A stretch of DNA of 64,000 nucleotides, taken from the NCBI RefSeq assembly GCF_000373585.1, contig NZ_KB891902.1:18307-82306 (forward strand). The letters are read 5' to 3'. Positions 42,557 through 51,056 of this stretch are shown piece by piece. The position numbers and the translations under genes are program-made. The stretch's first letter is position 1. Each line of letters opens with the position of its first letter. Source of the DNA: Streptomyces sp. MspMP-M5 (GTDB lineage: Bacteria; Actinomycetota; Actinomycetes; Streptomycetales; Streptomycetaceae). The notes under the pieces were generated by a model. The model saw nothing but the letters and a program-made list of their open reading frames with translations, was not told the DNA's origin and searched no databases.

Positions 42557-43156
42557 ATGAAGCTCAGGAACAGTGTCGCGGCCGTCATCGTCGCGTGTGG
42601 ACTCGCAGTGACCGGCGTAGCGGGAACTGGTGCGGCACAGGCGGCCGCGCCGGCCTCCGCGTCGGTCGCCCACGGGGTGAAGGCGGCGGACCAGCTGTCC
42701 CTGCAGCAACTCCTCGATGCAGCCGCGGACGAGGTCCACATGACGTTCCCGAACGCCACACTCATGGTGGCCGACGGCAGCTCGCCCAGCGGCAAGACCC
42801 AGGACATGTCCGACGTGACCGACTGGCGGCTCGTCTACAACACCAACGACAGCACCTCCCGCATCAAGTCGATCGAACTCCACGCCACGCTCGAGGGCGA
42901 GATCGACCAGCCGATCTACCACACGTCGTCCTGGGCAGGCGTCATGCCCATCACCGACCAGGCCGGCCTGACACCCGACGAGGCGTACAGCGTCCTCCAG
43001 GACGCCGGACACGGAGGCGCGTACCAGTACGTCTCGCTGGTCAAGCCCCTCGTGGCCCGGCCGCACCTGCAGTACCACTTCTCCAACATCCGCGGCGGCT
43101 GCGACGGGTACGCGGTGAACGTCTCCGACCTCGCCGTCAACCCCATCTGCGGCTGA
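42557..43156 (+). CDS. Secreted protein of unknown function
   Basis: The 199-residue protein has a Sec signal peptide (hydrophobic residues 8-25, cleavage near AAQAAAP) and a mature part of about 165 residues with two Cys near the end (GGCDGY, NPICG). GGAGAGG lies close before the ATG. I recognise no family. It precedes the PSD-like gene by 135 bp on the same strand. Confidence 0.75.
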   Translation: MKLRNSVAAVIVACGLAVTGVAGTGAAQAAAPASASVAHGVKAADQLSLQQLLDAAADEVHMTFPNATLMVADGSSPSGKTQDMSDVTDWRLVYNTNDSTSRIKSIELHATLEGEIDQPIYHTSSWAGVMPITDQAGLTPDEAYSVLQDAGHGGAYQYVSLVKPLVARPHLQYHFSNIRGGCDGYAVNVSDLAVNPICG

Positions 43157-43291
43157 CCGCACACCTCACCTGGCGGGGACGACGTGACCGCGCCTGTCCC
43201 CGCCGCCTCCAGGCATCGAGAGCATCCGCCCAAGGCACCGAGGGCGTCAACGTCCCCTCAGGCGGCAGGAGACAGAAGGCAGGAGAAAGTG

Positions 43292-44506
43292 ATGCAGGGC
43301 GACGAACGGTACTCAGAGAACCTCGACGAGTTCATCAAGAAAATCACCCTGTGGTACGAAAACGACCACGAGGGTTTCAAGACCATGTACGACGCCGCCG
43401 TCAAGAACGTGGTCCCGTACCCGGAAGACACACCTGTCGAGGTCCAATACGACTGGAAGGACCGGGATTTCGACTGCCTGTGTGAGTTCTTCAGGGAATG
43501 GTACGAGTGGCATCCCGGCGTTAACGACGGGCTGGACTACATCGAGAAGTTCAGCTGGCTCACCTACGAGAACGACTACGGCATGGTCTTCGCGACCTCC
43601 GGCCCGGGGTACAAGATGACCGCCGACTTCACGCACCTGCAGGGCCTGCAGATGGACGCGGACACGCCGGAGTCCCAGGAACTCATCGCGGAGTGGGTCA
43701 AGGAACTCGGGAAGAAGCGAATGGCCGACTACCGGCCCGGCCCCTGGAAAAGCTTCAACGATTTCTTCATCCGGCAGCTCAAGGAGGGTAAGCGGCCGAT
43801 CGACGCCAAGGACGACGACAGCGTGGTGGTCGCTCCGGCCGACTGCGTCATCAACATGATCGTCGACGACCTGACCGAGACCACGCCGATCCCGGTCAAG
43901 ACGGTGACCATGAACGTCAGGCAGCTGCTGGAGAACTCCGAGCACGCCCACCGCTTCCTCGGCGGGACAGCGGTGTCCTGCATCCTGATGCCCGACAGCT
44001 ACCACTGGTATCACTCCCCGGTCAGGGGCGAGGTGGTGGAGGCCCGCGATGACATCGGCGGTGTCTACTACGGGATGCGGGACTTCCCCGAGCTCCTCAA
44101 CAAGGGAAACGTCGGCTACGGCTACGACTACGCGATGTTCGACAACTTCCGCCGGGGATACGTCGTCATCAAGACGCAGTACCTGGACGTGGAAGGGAAA
44201 CCAGACGGCGAAGGATACGTCGGGGTGGTGCCCGTCGGCCTCAACTCGATCGCCTCCGTGAATTTCCTGGAGAAGTTCAAGGGGCCGATCAAGACGCCCG
44301 TCCTGGTGGAAAAGGGAGAGCAGATCGGTAACTTCAAGTACGGTGGATCGCTGAACATTCTGCTGTTCGAACCCGGACGGTTCCCCGCACTGCAACTGCT
44401 CCAGGGCCAGCGCATCGGGGTCCTGGAACAACTGAAGCGCACGGCCGGGCTGTTCACCGGCTCCTATCACACACAGTCCCGGCGTCGCCGCCCGCTGGCT
44501 CCGTGA
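43292..44506 (+). CDS. Phosphatidylserine-decarboxylase-family protein with PSDC N-terminal domain
   Basis: The 404-residue protein has an N-terminal domain (residues about 1-140) like the PSD-associated domain found in fungal PSD homologues, then the PSD catalytic part: SFNDFFIRQLKEGKRPID, a metal/His region YHWYHSPVRGEVVE, and the self-cleavage site where YGGSLNILLFEPG gives GGS in place of LGST. Such enzymes make a pyruvoyl cofactor from that Ser. Relatives with this architecture, such as PsiD, decarboxylate amino acids rather than phospholipids. No membrane helix is seen. AGGAG precedes the ATG. Confidence 0.85.
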   Translation: MQGDERYSENLDEFIKKITLWYENDHEGFKTMYDAAVKNVVPYPEDTPVEVQYDWKDRDFDCLCEFFREWYEWHPGVNDGLDYIEKFSWLTYENDYGMVFATSGPGYKMTADFTHLQGLQMDADTPESQELIAEWVKELGKKRMADYRPGPWKSFNDFFIRQLKEGKRPIDAKDDDSVVVAPADCVINMIVDDLTETTPIPVKTVTMNVRQLLENSEHAHRFLGGTAVSCILMPDSYHWYHSPVRGEVVEARDDIGGVYYGMRDFPELLNKGNVGYGYDYAMFDNFRRGYVVIKTQYLDVEGKPDGEGYVGVVPVGLNSIASVNFLEKFKGPIKTPVLVEKGEQIGNFKYGGSLNILLFEPGRFPALQLLQGQRIGVLEQLKRTAGLFTGSYHTQSRRRRPLAP

Positions 44507-44532
44507 TCCCGCTGCCGAACGGAAGGTGAACC

Positions 44533-44623
44533 GTGTCCTTCGACGACCTCGTCGTCCATGCCGCATGTATGAGCCTGCGTGGCTGCCCTGGGTTGCCCTC
44601 TCATCGGTCGGCGAGCCGGTAGA
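44533..44623 (+). other. Short frame with a good ribosome site
   Basis: GGAAGG lies 6 nt before a GTG that opens about 29 codons (FDDLVVHAACMSLRG) into the end of the convergent DUF2079 gene. It may be the start of a lost gene. Confidence 0.25.
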
Positions 44624-46016
44624 GCTGGATGCCGGATCGCTCCATGACCAGTCGGTAGCCGAGTGAAGGAATATCCGGCAGGCGGGGCAGCTCCCAGGGG
44701 AAGTCAGGCATGCCACCCCGGGCGGGGTCGCTGATCAGCAGCCACTGCGGCTTGGTGCCGTTGTCCAGGACCTGCGGGAACCGGTAGACGTGGGCCCGCG
44801 AAGTGAGTTGCGGGGCGAGGTAGTTGACGGCTCCGATCTCGGCGCCGTCGGGTACGGCGGCCATGACCTCGCGGGCCGGGCCGGCCCAGGGGCTGGGCCG
44901 CCACGCGGGACCGGCCAGATCCCGCAGTGGCAGAAACGGAAGGGCCAGCAGGCTTGCCGCGACGCTGACCGCCACGGCCCGCGTGACCAGCCCGGATCGG
45001 TTCAGCCTGCCCAGCGCGTCGGCGAAGGCGAGGAACACGATGGGCATCAAGACGGCGCTGTAGTGGTAGTCGAGCCCCCAGTACGCCGGATTCGTCGACC
45101 AGAAGCGCCAGGCGAGGGTAGGCAGCGCGAGGAGGACCAGCGGTGAGCGCAGTGCGAGGAATGCGGTCGGGGCGAGCAGCGCGAGCAGGGTGCCGAGTTT
45201 CTGCGGTGGCAGGAGCAGCCGGGTGAGCGGATCACCGGCGGCCTGCGTAGCGGTGTGGAGGTAGTCGTAGTGGCCGTCGGGGTTGAAGGCCGGGATGACG
45301 ACCAGCACGATCAGCAGGCCGGACAGCACACCGTAGGTCAGTACGGCGGTACCCAGGCGGCGACGGCCGCACAGCAGGATGTACAGACCGATCGCGGCGA
45401 CGGTCAGCGGCAGGTCTTCCTTGACCAGGACCAGTGGCAGTGCCCAGGCTGCCGCGGAGCGCCAGCGACGCAGGGCCAGGCGTTCCAGGCAGCAGGCGAC
45501 CAGGGGAACCGCGAAGGCTATCTCGTGGAAGTCGAAGGCGACGGTCTTCTGCAGGCCCCAGGACAGGCCGTAGGCGATGCCGATCGCGGTGCCGAGCCGT
45601 GGGGTGGTGGTGCGGATCGCCAGCCGGGTGACCGGGATGACGGACAGCGCGAGCAGTGCGGCCTGGGCGGTGAGCAGGGTCAGCGGGGTCGGGAAGAGCC
45701 GGTAGAGCGGGGCGAGGGTGGCCAGGATCGGGTGGAAATGGTCACCGAGGAGGTTGTAGCCGGCGCCCTTGAGCTCGGAGACGGGGACGCGCAGGTGCGC
45801 GTAGGCGCGGCTGGCCTGCTCGAAGATGCCCAGGTCGTAGCCGGTGGAACGGAGCTGGAGGTGCTTGGAGACCGACAGGGCGGCATAGGCGGCGAAGAAC
45901 AACACAGCCAGCAGGTGCGGGCGGCCTGCGCGTCGCCGGTGGGTGTCCCCGCCGCGGGGCGGCACCGGGTCAGTGAACGGGCGGGGACGGGGGCGGGACA
46001 GGGCGGTGGACGACAC
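44601..46016 (-). CDS. DUF2079 polytopic membrane protein
   Basis: The 471-residue protein has about 10 membrane helices and the DUF2079 start HLQLRSTGYDLGIFEQASRA and GDHFHPILATLAPLYRLFP. DUF2079 proteins resemble GT-C glycosyltransferases that use lipid-linked sugars, with acidic residues in the first loop. GTG at 46016, preceded by AGGAG, fits better than the upstream ATG. It is divergent from the two-component system, and phased ATGAAG boxes lie between. Confidence 0.87.
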   Translation of the reverse strand: MSSTALSRPRPRPFTDPVPPRGGDTHRRRAGRPHLLAVLFFAAYAALSVSKHLQLRSTGYDLGIFEQASRAYAHLRVPVSELKGAGYNLLGDHFHPILATLAPLYRLFPTPLTLLTAQAALLALSVIPVTRLAIRTTTPRLGTAIGIAYGLSWGLQKTVAFDFHEIAFAVPLVACCLERLALRRWRSAAAWALPLVLVKEDLPLTVAAIGLYILLCGRRRLGTAVLTYGVLSGLLIVLVVIPAFNPDGHYDYLHTATQAAGDPLTRLLLPPQKLGTLLALLAPTAFLALRSPLVLLALPTLAWRFWSTNPAYWGLDYHYSAVLMPIVFLAFADALGRLNRSGLVTRAVAVSVAASLLALPFLPLRDLAGPAWRPSPWAGPAREVMAAVPDGAEIGAVNYLAPQLTSRAHVYRFPQVLDNGTKPQWLLISDPARGGMPDFPWELPRLPDIPSLGYRLVMERSGIQLYRLADR

Positions 46017-46067
46017 CGGGCACTCCTGCGGGACGCGGACACGGGCGTCCACCGTCGGCCAGTCCGC

Positions 46068-46108
46068 ATGAAGCAGCGATGAAGCCACATGAAGCGATCT
46101 TCATGTGG
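46068..46108. promoter_or_regulatory. Phased ATGAAG boxes and palindrome, likely response-regulator site
   Basis: ATGAAG begins at 46068, 46079 and 46089, giving 11- and 10-bp phasing, the pattern of OmpR/PhoB-type tandem sites. The third copy is half of a perfect palindrome, CCACATGAAG-CGAT-CTTCATGTGG (46085-46108). The regulator gene starts at 46137. Confidence 0.78.
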
Positions 46109-46136
46109 AGATTCGTGAGCATGGCACGATTGCGGC

Positions 46137-46814
46137 ATGCGCGTGCTGGTGGTGGAGGACGAGGAGCGGCTGGCTTCCGTGCTCCGCCGCGGCCTGGAGA
46201 GCGAGGGCTACGCCGTCGACGTGTGCCATGACGGCCGCCACGGCCTCTGGATGGCCCGGCAGCAGCCCTACCAGGCGATCATCCTGGACATCATGCTCCC
46301 CGGCCTGGACGGGTACCGGGTCTGTGACCGGCTGCGACGCGAGGACGTCCGCACCCCGATCCTGATGCTCACCGCCAAGAACGGCGAGTACGACGAGGCG
46401 GAGGCCCTGGACACCGGGGCCGACGACTACCTGACCAAGCCGTTCTCCTATGTGGTGCTGCTGGCCCGGCTACGGGCCTTGATCCGCCGCGGCGGCCCCG
46501 TGCGCCAGCCCGCCGTGCAGATCGGTGACCTGCACCTCGACCCCGCCACCCGCCGATGCCGCCGCGGGGGGACCGAGATCGAGCTCACCGCCAAGGAGTT
46601 CGCCGTCCTGGCCTGTCTCGGGCTGCGGGCGGGAGAAGTGGTGAGCCGCGCCGACCTGCTGGAACAGGTCTGGGACGCTCATCACCAGACCGCCAGCAAC
46701 ATCATCGACGTCCACATCAGGGCACTGCGCCGCAAGATCGACATCCCGTTCGGCCGCTCCACCATTCATACGGTGCGCGGCGTCGGCTACCGGCTGGTCG
46801 ACGATGCTCGGTAA
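46137..46814 (+). CDS. OmpR-family response regulator
   Basis: The 225-residue protein has a receiver domain with VVEDEERLA, phospho-acceptor Asp in IILDIMLPG (about residue 51) and the Lys in DDYLTKPF, then a winged helix with IELTAKEFAVLACL and HIRALRRKIDIPF. Its 3' end overlaps the kinase gene by 11 bp. It probably regulates itself and the DUF2079 gene. Confidence 0.95.
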   Translation: MRVLVVEDEERLASVLRRGLESEGYAVDVCHDGRHGLWMARQQPYQAIILDIMLPGLDGYRVCDRLRREDVRTPILMLTAKNGEYDEAEALDTGADDYLTKPFSYVVLLARLRALIRRGGPVRQPAVQIGDLHLDPATRRCRRGGTEIELTAKEFAVLACLGLRAGEVVSRADLLEQVWDAHHQTASNIIDVHIRALRRKIDIPFGRSTIHTVRGVGYRLVDDAR

Positions 46815-48294
46815 GCGCCTGCCGATCCGACTCCGCGCCGCCCTGGCCGCGGCCCTCACCGCCGCCCTCGCCTTCACCGCCGGGGCGTTGTGGCTGCGCA
46901 ATGAGGTCTACGCCTCGAAAATGGCCGACACCCGCAACCGGGCCCGAGCCAGCCTGGACGTCATCGAGCAGCGCTACAAGAGCGGTAACGGCAGCGCCCA
47001 GGCCCTCTTCCAGAGCCCCGACACATGGGTGATCGTCGACCCCAAGGGCCGGTTCGTCGAAGGCGACCCCGACCTGAAGCCTTTCGTACCCGCCCCGCTG
47101 TACGGGCTCCCTGACCGCACGGGACCGACCGTCCCCATCGAGCAGGACCTGCACCTGGGCGCCGTCGGTCGCGATGCCGGGCCCGGCAGCAGACAACTCG
47201 ACGGCCGCGAACTCAGGGTGGTGACCTCGGCCTTCCACGCCCCCGGCCTGCTCGACGGCCGGCCGACCGCCCCCGTCGAGAACCTCACCCTGCACATCCT
47301 CGTCACCCCCCAGGACGCCGAAGAGGCCGTCGCCACCGTCGACCATGTGCTCTACGCCGGCCTTCCCGCGGCCGTCCTCCTGGTGGCGCTGATCGTCTGG
47401 GCCACCACCTCACGGGCCCTGCGCCCCGTCGAGGACATCCAACAGCGCCTGCGCGCCATCACCAGCCGTGATCTGAGTCTGCGCGTCCCCGTCCCACCCC
47501 GCCACGACGAGATCGCCCGCCTGGCCGCCACCACCAACGACACCCTCGACCGGTTGGAACAAGCCGCCGAGCAACAACGACGTTTCACCGCCGACGCCTC
47601 CCACGAACTGCGCACCCCCCTCGCCGCACTGCGAGCAGACCTCGAAGTGGCCCTGCACTACCCCGACACCACAAACTGGCCCGACGTCATCCGCGACACC
47701 CTCGGCGACGCCGAACGCCTTGAACAGCTCACCGAAGACCTCCTCCTGCTCGCCGACCTCGACAACCACACACTGCCCACCGTCCACCCCGTAGAACTGG
47801 GCGCCCTGGCCCAAAAGGCAGTCGCACAGGCACGCCGGCACGCCCCCACCTCCCTCCAGATCGACTGCCCGACAAGCGACCACATCACCCTCCACGGCGA
47901 TGCGCGCCAGCTGGAAAGACTCCTGCGCAACCTCCTCGACAACGCCGTGCGGCACGCCCGCAGTCACGTCCTGGTCACCGTCTCCGCTCACGCCGCCACC
48001 GCCCTGATCGAAGTCCGTGACGACGGCCCCGGCATCCCCGCCGAGCACCGCGAAAGGATCTTCGAACGCTTCACCCGCCTCGACGCCTCCCGCAACCGCA
48101 CCAGCGGAGGCACCGGCCTCGGTCTGGCCATCGCCCGCGAAATCGTCCACCACCACCGCGGCGCCCTCACCCTCAGCGACCCCCAGCCCACTACCGGAGC
48201 CCACTTCGTCGCCACACTCCCGCTCACCCCCGACACCGCAACCACGCCCGAGACGGCAGCCGGAACGCCCGGACAGCGCTCTTCCACCGGGTGA
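46804..48294 (+). CDS. Two-component sensor histidine kinase
   Basis: The 496-residue protein has two membrane helices (about 10-30 and 183-203) around a 150-residue extracellular sensor, a HAMP linker (SRALRPVEDIQQRLRAI), the HisKA box FTADASHELRTPLAALR with His 267, and an ATPase with NLLDNAVRHA and GGTGLGLAIAREIVHHH. It partners the regulator it overlaps. Signal unknown. Confidence 0.95.
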   Translation: MLGKRLPIRLRAALAAALTAALAFTAGALWLRNEVYASKMADTRNRARASLDVIEQRYKSGNGSAQALFQSPDTWVIVDPKGRFVEGDPDLKPFVPAPLYGLPDRTGPTVPIEQDLHLGAVGRDAGPGSRQLDGRELRVVTSAFHAPGLLDGRPTAPVENLTLHILVTPQDAEEAVATVDHVLYAGLPAAVLLVALIVWATTSRALRPVEDIQQRLRAITSRDLSLRVPVPPRHDEIARLAATTNDTLDRLEQAAEQQRRFTADASHELRTPLAALRADLEVALHYPDTTNWPDVIRDTLGDAERLEQLTEDLLLLADLDNHTLPTVHPVELGALAQKAVAQARRHAPTSLQIDCPTSDHITLHGDARQLERLLRNLLDNAVRHARSHVLVTVSAHAATALIEVRDDGPGIPAEHRERIFERFTRLDASRNRTSGGTGLGLAIAREIVHHHRGALTLSDPQPTTGAHFVATLPLTPDTATTPETAAGTPGQRSSTG

Positions 48295-48339
48295 CCTTTC
48301 CGGGACCGCAGCGGAACAACGGGGCGTTGGCCGTGTGCC

Positions 48340-48545
48340 TCGGGCGGTTCGCTCGGGTCACCGGGACGAGTGCGATGCCGGCTCGCCGCTTGAGGGCGTC
48401 GGTGAACGGGTCACTCTTCGCGTGGACCGTGGCGACGATGTCGATGTCGGACTCGAACGGGCACCGGACAGCGTCTTGGAACGCGGTGCACACCAGTTCC
48501 ATACGCCCGAGTTCGTCGATCAGCACCAGTGTCTCGGGAACCGGT
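48340..48545 (-). pseudogene. Nucleoside-triphosphatase (THEP1-like) remnant
   Basis: The minus strand reads TLVLIDELGRMELVCTAFQD (Walker B), then DIVATVHAKSDPFTDALKRR and IALVPVTRAN, the C-terminal half of an NTPase_1/THEP1 protein. The P-loop half is gone and the tail is replaced. It fills the gap between the kinase and exporter genes (48295-48675). Confidence 0.75.
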
Positions 48546-48675
48546 TCGGTCGCCGCTGACGGGCCGGCCGCCCACCGTCGAGCAACTCCTGCGCCGGGCC
48601 GCCCATCAGGCACACACCGGGGAGCCGACTTACGGGTGGGGCGCTGGGGATGTGCTGAGCTGACAGGCGCCTGAT

Positions 48676-50193
48676 TCAATCCGCTGGGTCGAGCCGGCTG
48701 GTGACTGGCTGCGCTTCCCCTGGTGTCGTCATGCTCGGCGAGCCGGCCACTCCGCCGTCGTGTCCCGGCCGCCGCCTGGTGGTGAGCAGTGCGACGGCGG
48801 TGACGGCGAGGCCATCGAGAGTGAGGAAGGCCCACGGCAGGCGCACGCCGTCGCCGAGGAGGTGCGGGCTTGTTGATGACTTGAGCTCGACCGCCAGCAG
48901 CCCTCCCAGGACGGCAACGCCCAGGGCATTGCCGAACTGACGCGTGGTGGCACCCACCGCCGAGGCGACCCCGGCCTGGTTGGCCGGCATACCGCTGACG
49001 ACGATGCTGGTGATCGGCGGGTTGACCAGGCCGAACCCGGCGCCCAGCAGCACATAGGCGAGTGCGACCTGCGCGTAGGGGGTGGCGGGGCTCAACCCGA
49101 GAAGCACCGCGCTGCCCGCCGTCATGAACAGGCCGGCGGCAGTCAACGGCAGGCGGGGCCCGTAACGGGCCACCAACCAGCCGCCCAACGGCCCTCCGGC
49201 AGCGATCGCCACCGTGGCCGGCAGCAGAGCCACCCCGGCGCTTCGCGCGGACAGCCCCCGCTCCTGCTGCAGGTACAGCGTGCTGACGAGCAGGAAGCCG
49301 GCCAGCGCGATGAACGCCAGCAGAGCGATCACATTCGCACCGGTGAACGGAGGGCTCCGGAAGTACCGCAGGTCCAACATCGGTTCGCGCTGCCCGAGTT
49401 CGACCGCGACGAACGCGATGAGCGCGACGGCAGCGAGCACAAGACCAGTCACCGTCAGTGGGCTGGCCCAGCCATCCCTGGGCCCCTGGACCAGCGTGTA
49501 GGTCAACGTGGCGAGAAACACCATCATCAAGCCCTGTCCGAGCGGGTCCGCCCGACGAGGTCGGGCTGCCCGGGACTCGGGCACGAACCGGGGCGTGAGC
49601 ACCAGTGCGGCCAGGCCGAGCGGGACGTTGACCCAGAACACCGCGCGCCAGCCCGCGGCACTCACGAGCAGCCCGCCGGCCAGTGGCCCACAGGCGGTGG
49701 CCACGCCGAAGATCCCGCTCCACACCCCCAGTGCCTTGTCCCGCTCACCAGGGTCACGGAAGACATCGCGCACGATCGACAGCGAAGTCGGAGTCAGCGC
49801 AGCCCCGCCGATGGCCTGAACCACCCGCGCGGCGACCAGCGTTTCCAGGTTCATCGCCACGCTGCACAGCGCCGAGCCCACGGTGAAAACCAGCAGCCCG
49901 AACAGGAACAGTCGACGTCGCCCCAACCGATCGCCGAGGGAGCCGGCCAGCAGGAGCAGGCTGCCCAGCACCAGCAGGTAGGCATCCATCACCCACTGCA
50001 GTGCGGTCAGATCGCAGGCCAGACTGGTCTGGATCGTGGGCAACGCGACGTTGAGGATGGTGTTGTCCAGATAGGTCATGAACAGCGAGAGACCACAGAT
50101 CCCCAGCACCGCCAGTCGGCGGCGCCGCCCCGAAGGCCCCCTCAAGGCATCCCGGATCGCAGCAGTCGATGGTAAGTGCGGATGTGCAGACAT
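48676..50193 (-). CDS. MFS drug exporter, DHA2/EmrB-QacA type
   Basis: The 505-residue protein has 14 predicted helices and family motifs: YLDNTILNVALPTIQ (helix 1), AGSLGDRLGRRRLFLFGLLV (motif A) and WRAVFWVNVPLGLAAL (motif C region). It should export drugs by proton antiport. ATG 50193 was chosen over 50250 so as not to cross the divergent AraC gene. The AraC-type regulator beside it is its likely controller. Confidence 0.9.
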   Translation of the reverse strand: MSAHPHLPSTAAIRDALRGPSGRRRRLAVLGICGLSLFMTYLDNTILNVALPTIQTSLACDLTALQWVMDAYLLVLGSLLLLAGSLGDRLGRRRLFLFGLLVFTVGSALCSVAMNLETLVAARVVQAIGGAALTPTSLSIVRDVFRDPGERDKALGVWSGIFGVATACGPLAGGLLVSAAGWRAVFWVNVPLGLAALVLTPRFVPESRAARPRRADPLGQGLMMVFLATLTYTLVQGPRDGWASPLTVTGLVLAAVALIAFVAVELGQREPMLDLRYFRSPPFTGANVIALLAFIALAGFLLVSTLYLQQERGLSARSAGVALLPATVAIAAGGPLGGWLVARYGPRLPLTAAGLFMTAGSAVLLGLSPATPYAQVALAYVLLGAGFGLVNPPITSIVVSGMPANQAGVASAVGATTRQFGNALGVAVLGGLLAVELKSSTSPHLLGDGVRLPWAFLTLDGLAVTAVALLTTRRRPGHDGGVAGSPSMTTPGEAQPVTSRLDPAD

Positions 50194-50248
50194 GAACCAC
50201 AATCTCACCGATGCGGTGCCTTGCGGGCTACCGATAAGCTGCCACGTC

Positions 50249-51046
50249 ATGCTCGTAGCCCGCCATCTGCCCAGAGCAGGTTGGATCTCCCACGACCTGA
50301 CCCATGGCGATATCAGCCCCCCTCACCAGCATGAGCGCGGACACCTCGTCTATGCCGCCAGCGGCATCCTGTCAGTCACCACTCAGCGGGGCAGATGGAT
50401 CTGCCCCGCCAACCGAGCGGCCTGGACCCCGGCCCGGACCGAGCACCAGCACCAAGCCCACGGCCGCACCGACATGCGCATCGTGTTCATTGCGCCCTCT
50501 CTGGCCCGAGCCCTTCCCGACCGGCCCGCCGTACTCGCCATTTCCGGACTGGCCCGCGAAGTCCTGCTGGCGCTCACCGGCAGCCGTACCTACCGCCCGG
50601 CCACCCGCACCCGATTACGTACCATCCTCGTCGACGAAGTCAGCACGTCTTCAGAGCAACCTCTCCACCTGCCCGAACCCCAAGACGACCGGCTACGGGC
50701 CCTGGCCCGCCTGCTCCATGACAACCCCGCCAACACCGCTCCACTCGTGGCGCTCGGCCAGGCCGTCGGGGCCAGCGAACGCACCCTCAGCCGGCTGTTC
50801 CACGACGAACTGGGCATGAGCTTTCATCAATGGCGCACCCAACTGCGCCTTCACCACGCCCTGGTCCTGCTCTCGGAGGGGCACACCGTCACCACCACCG
50901 CTCACGCCTGCGGATGGTCCAACCCCAGCACCTTCATCCACGCCTTCACCGTAGCCATCGGCCAAACTCCCGGCCGCTACCAACGCCTCCTCGAAGAGAC
51001 CGGACCGCGTCAGGAAAGGCGCAGCCGGTCGGTGGAGTACGGCTAG
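50249..51046 (+). CDS. AraC-family transcriptional regulator
   Basis: The 265-residue protein has an N-terminal cupin (SPPHQHERGHLVYAASGILS) and a C-terminal AraC double HTH (LGQAVGASERTLSRLFHDEL, then HACGWSNPSTFIHAFTVAIG). ATG 50249 leaves 55 bp to the divergent exporter gene; ATG 50192 would overlap it. It probably responds to a compound exported by that pump. Confidence 0.9.
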   Translation: MLVARHLPRAGWISHDLTHGDISPPHQHERGHLVYAASGILSVTTQRGRWICPANRAAWTPARTEHQHQAHGRTDMRIVFIAPSLARALPDRPAVLAISGLAREVLLALTGSRTYRPATRTRLRTILVDEVSTSSEQPLHLPEPQDDRLRALARLLHDNPANTAPLVALGQAVGASERTLSRLFHDELGMSFHQWRTQLRLHHALVLLSEGHTVTTTAHACGWSNPSTFIHAFTVAIGQTPGRYQRLLEETGPRQERRSRSVEYG

Positions 51047-51056
51047 GGTATGCGCC

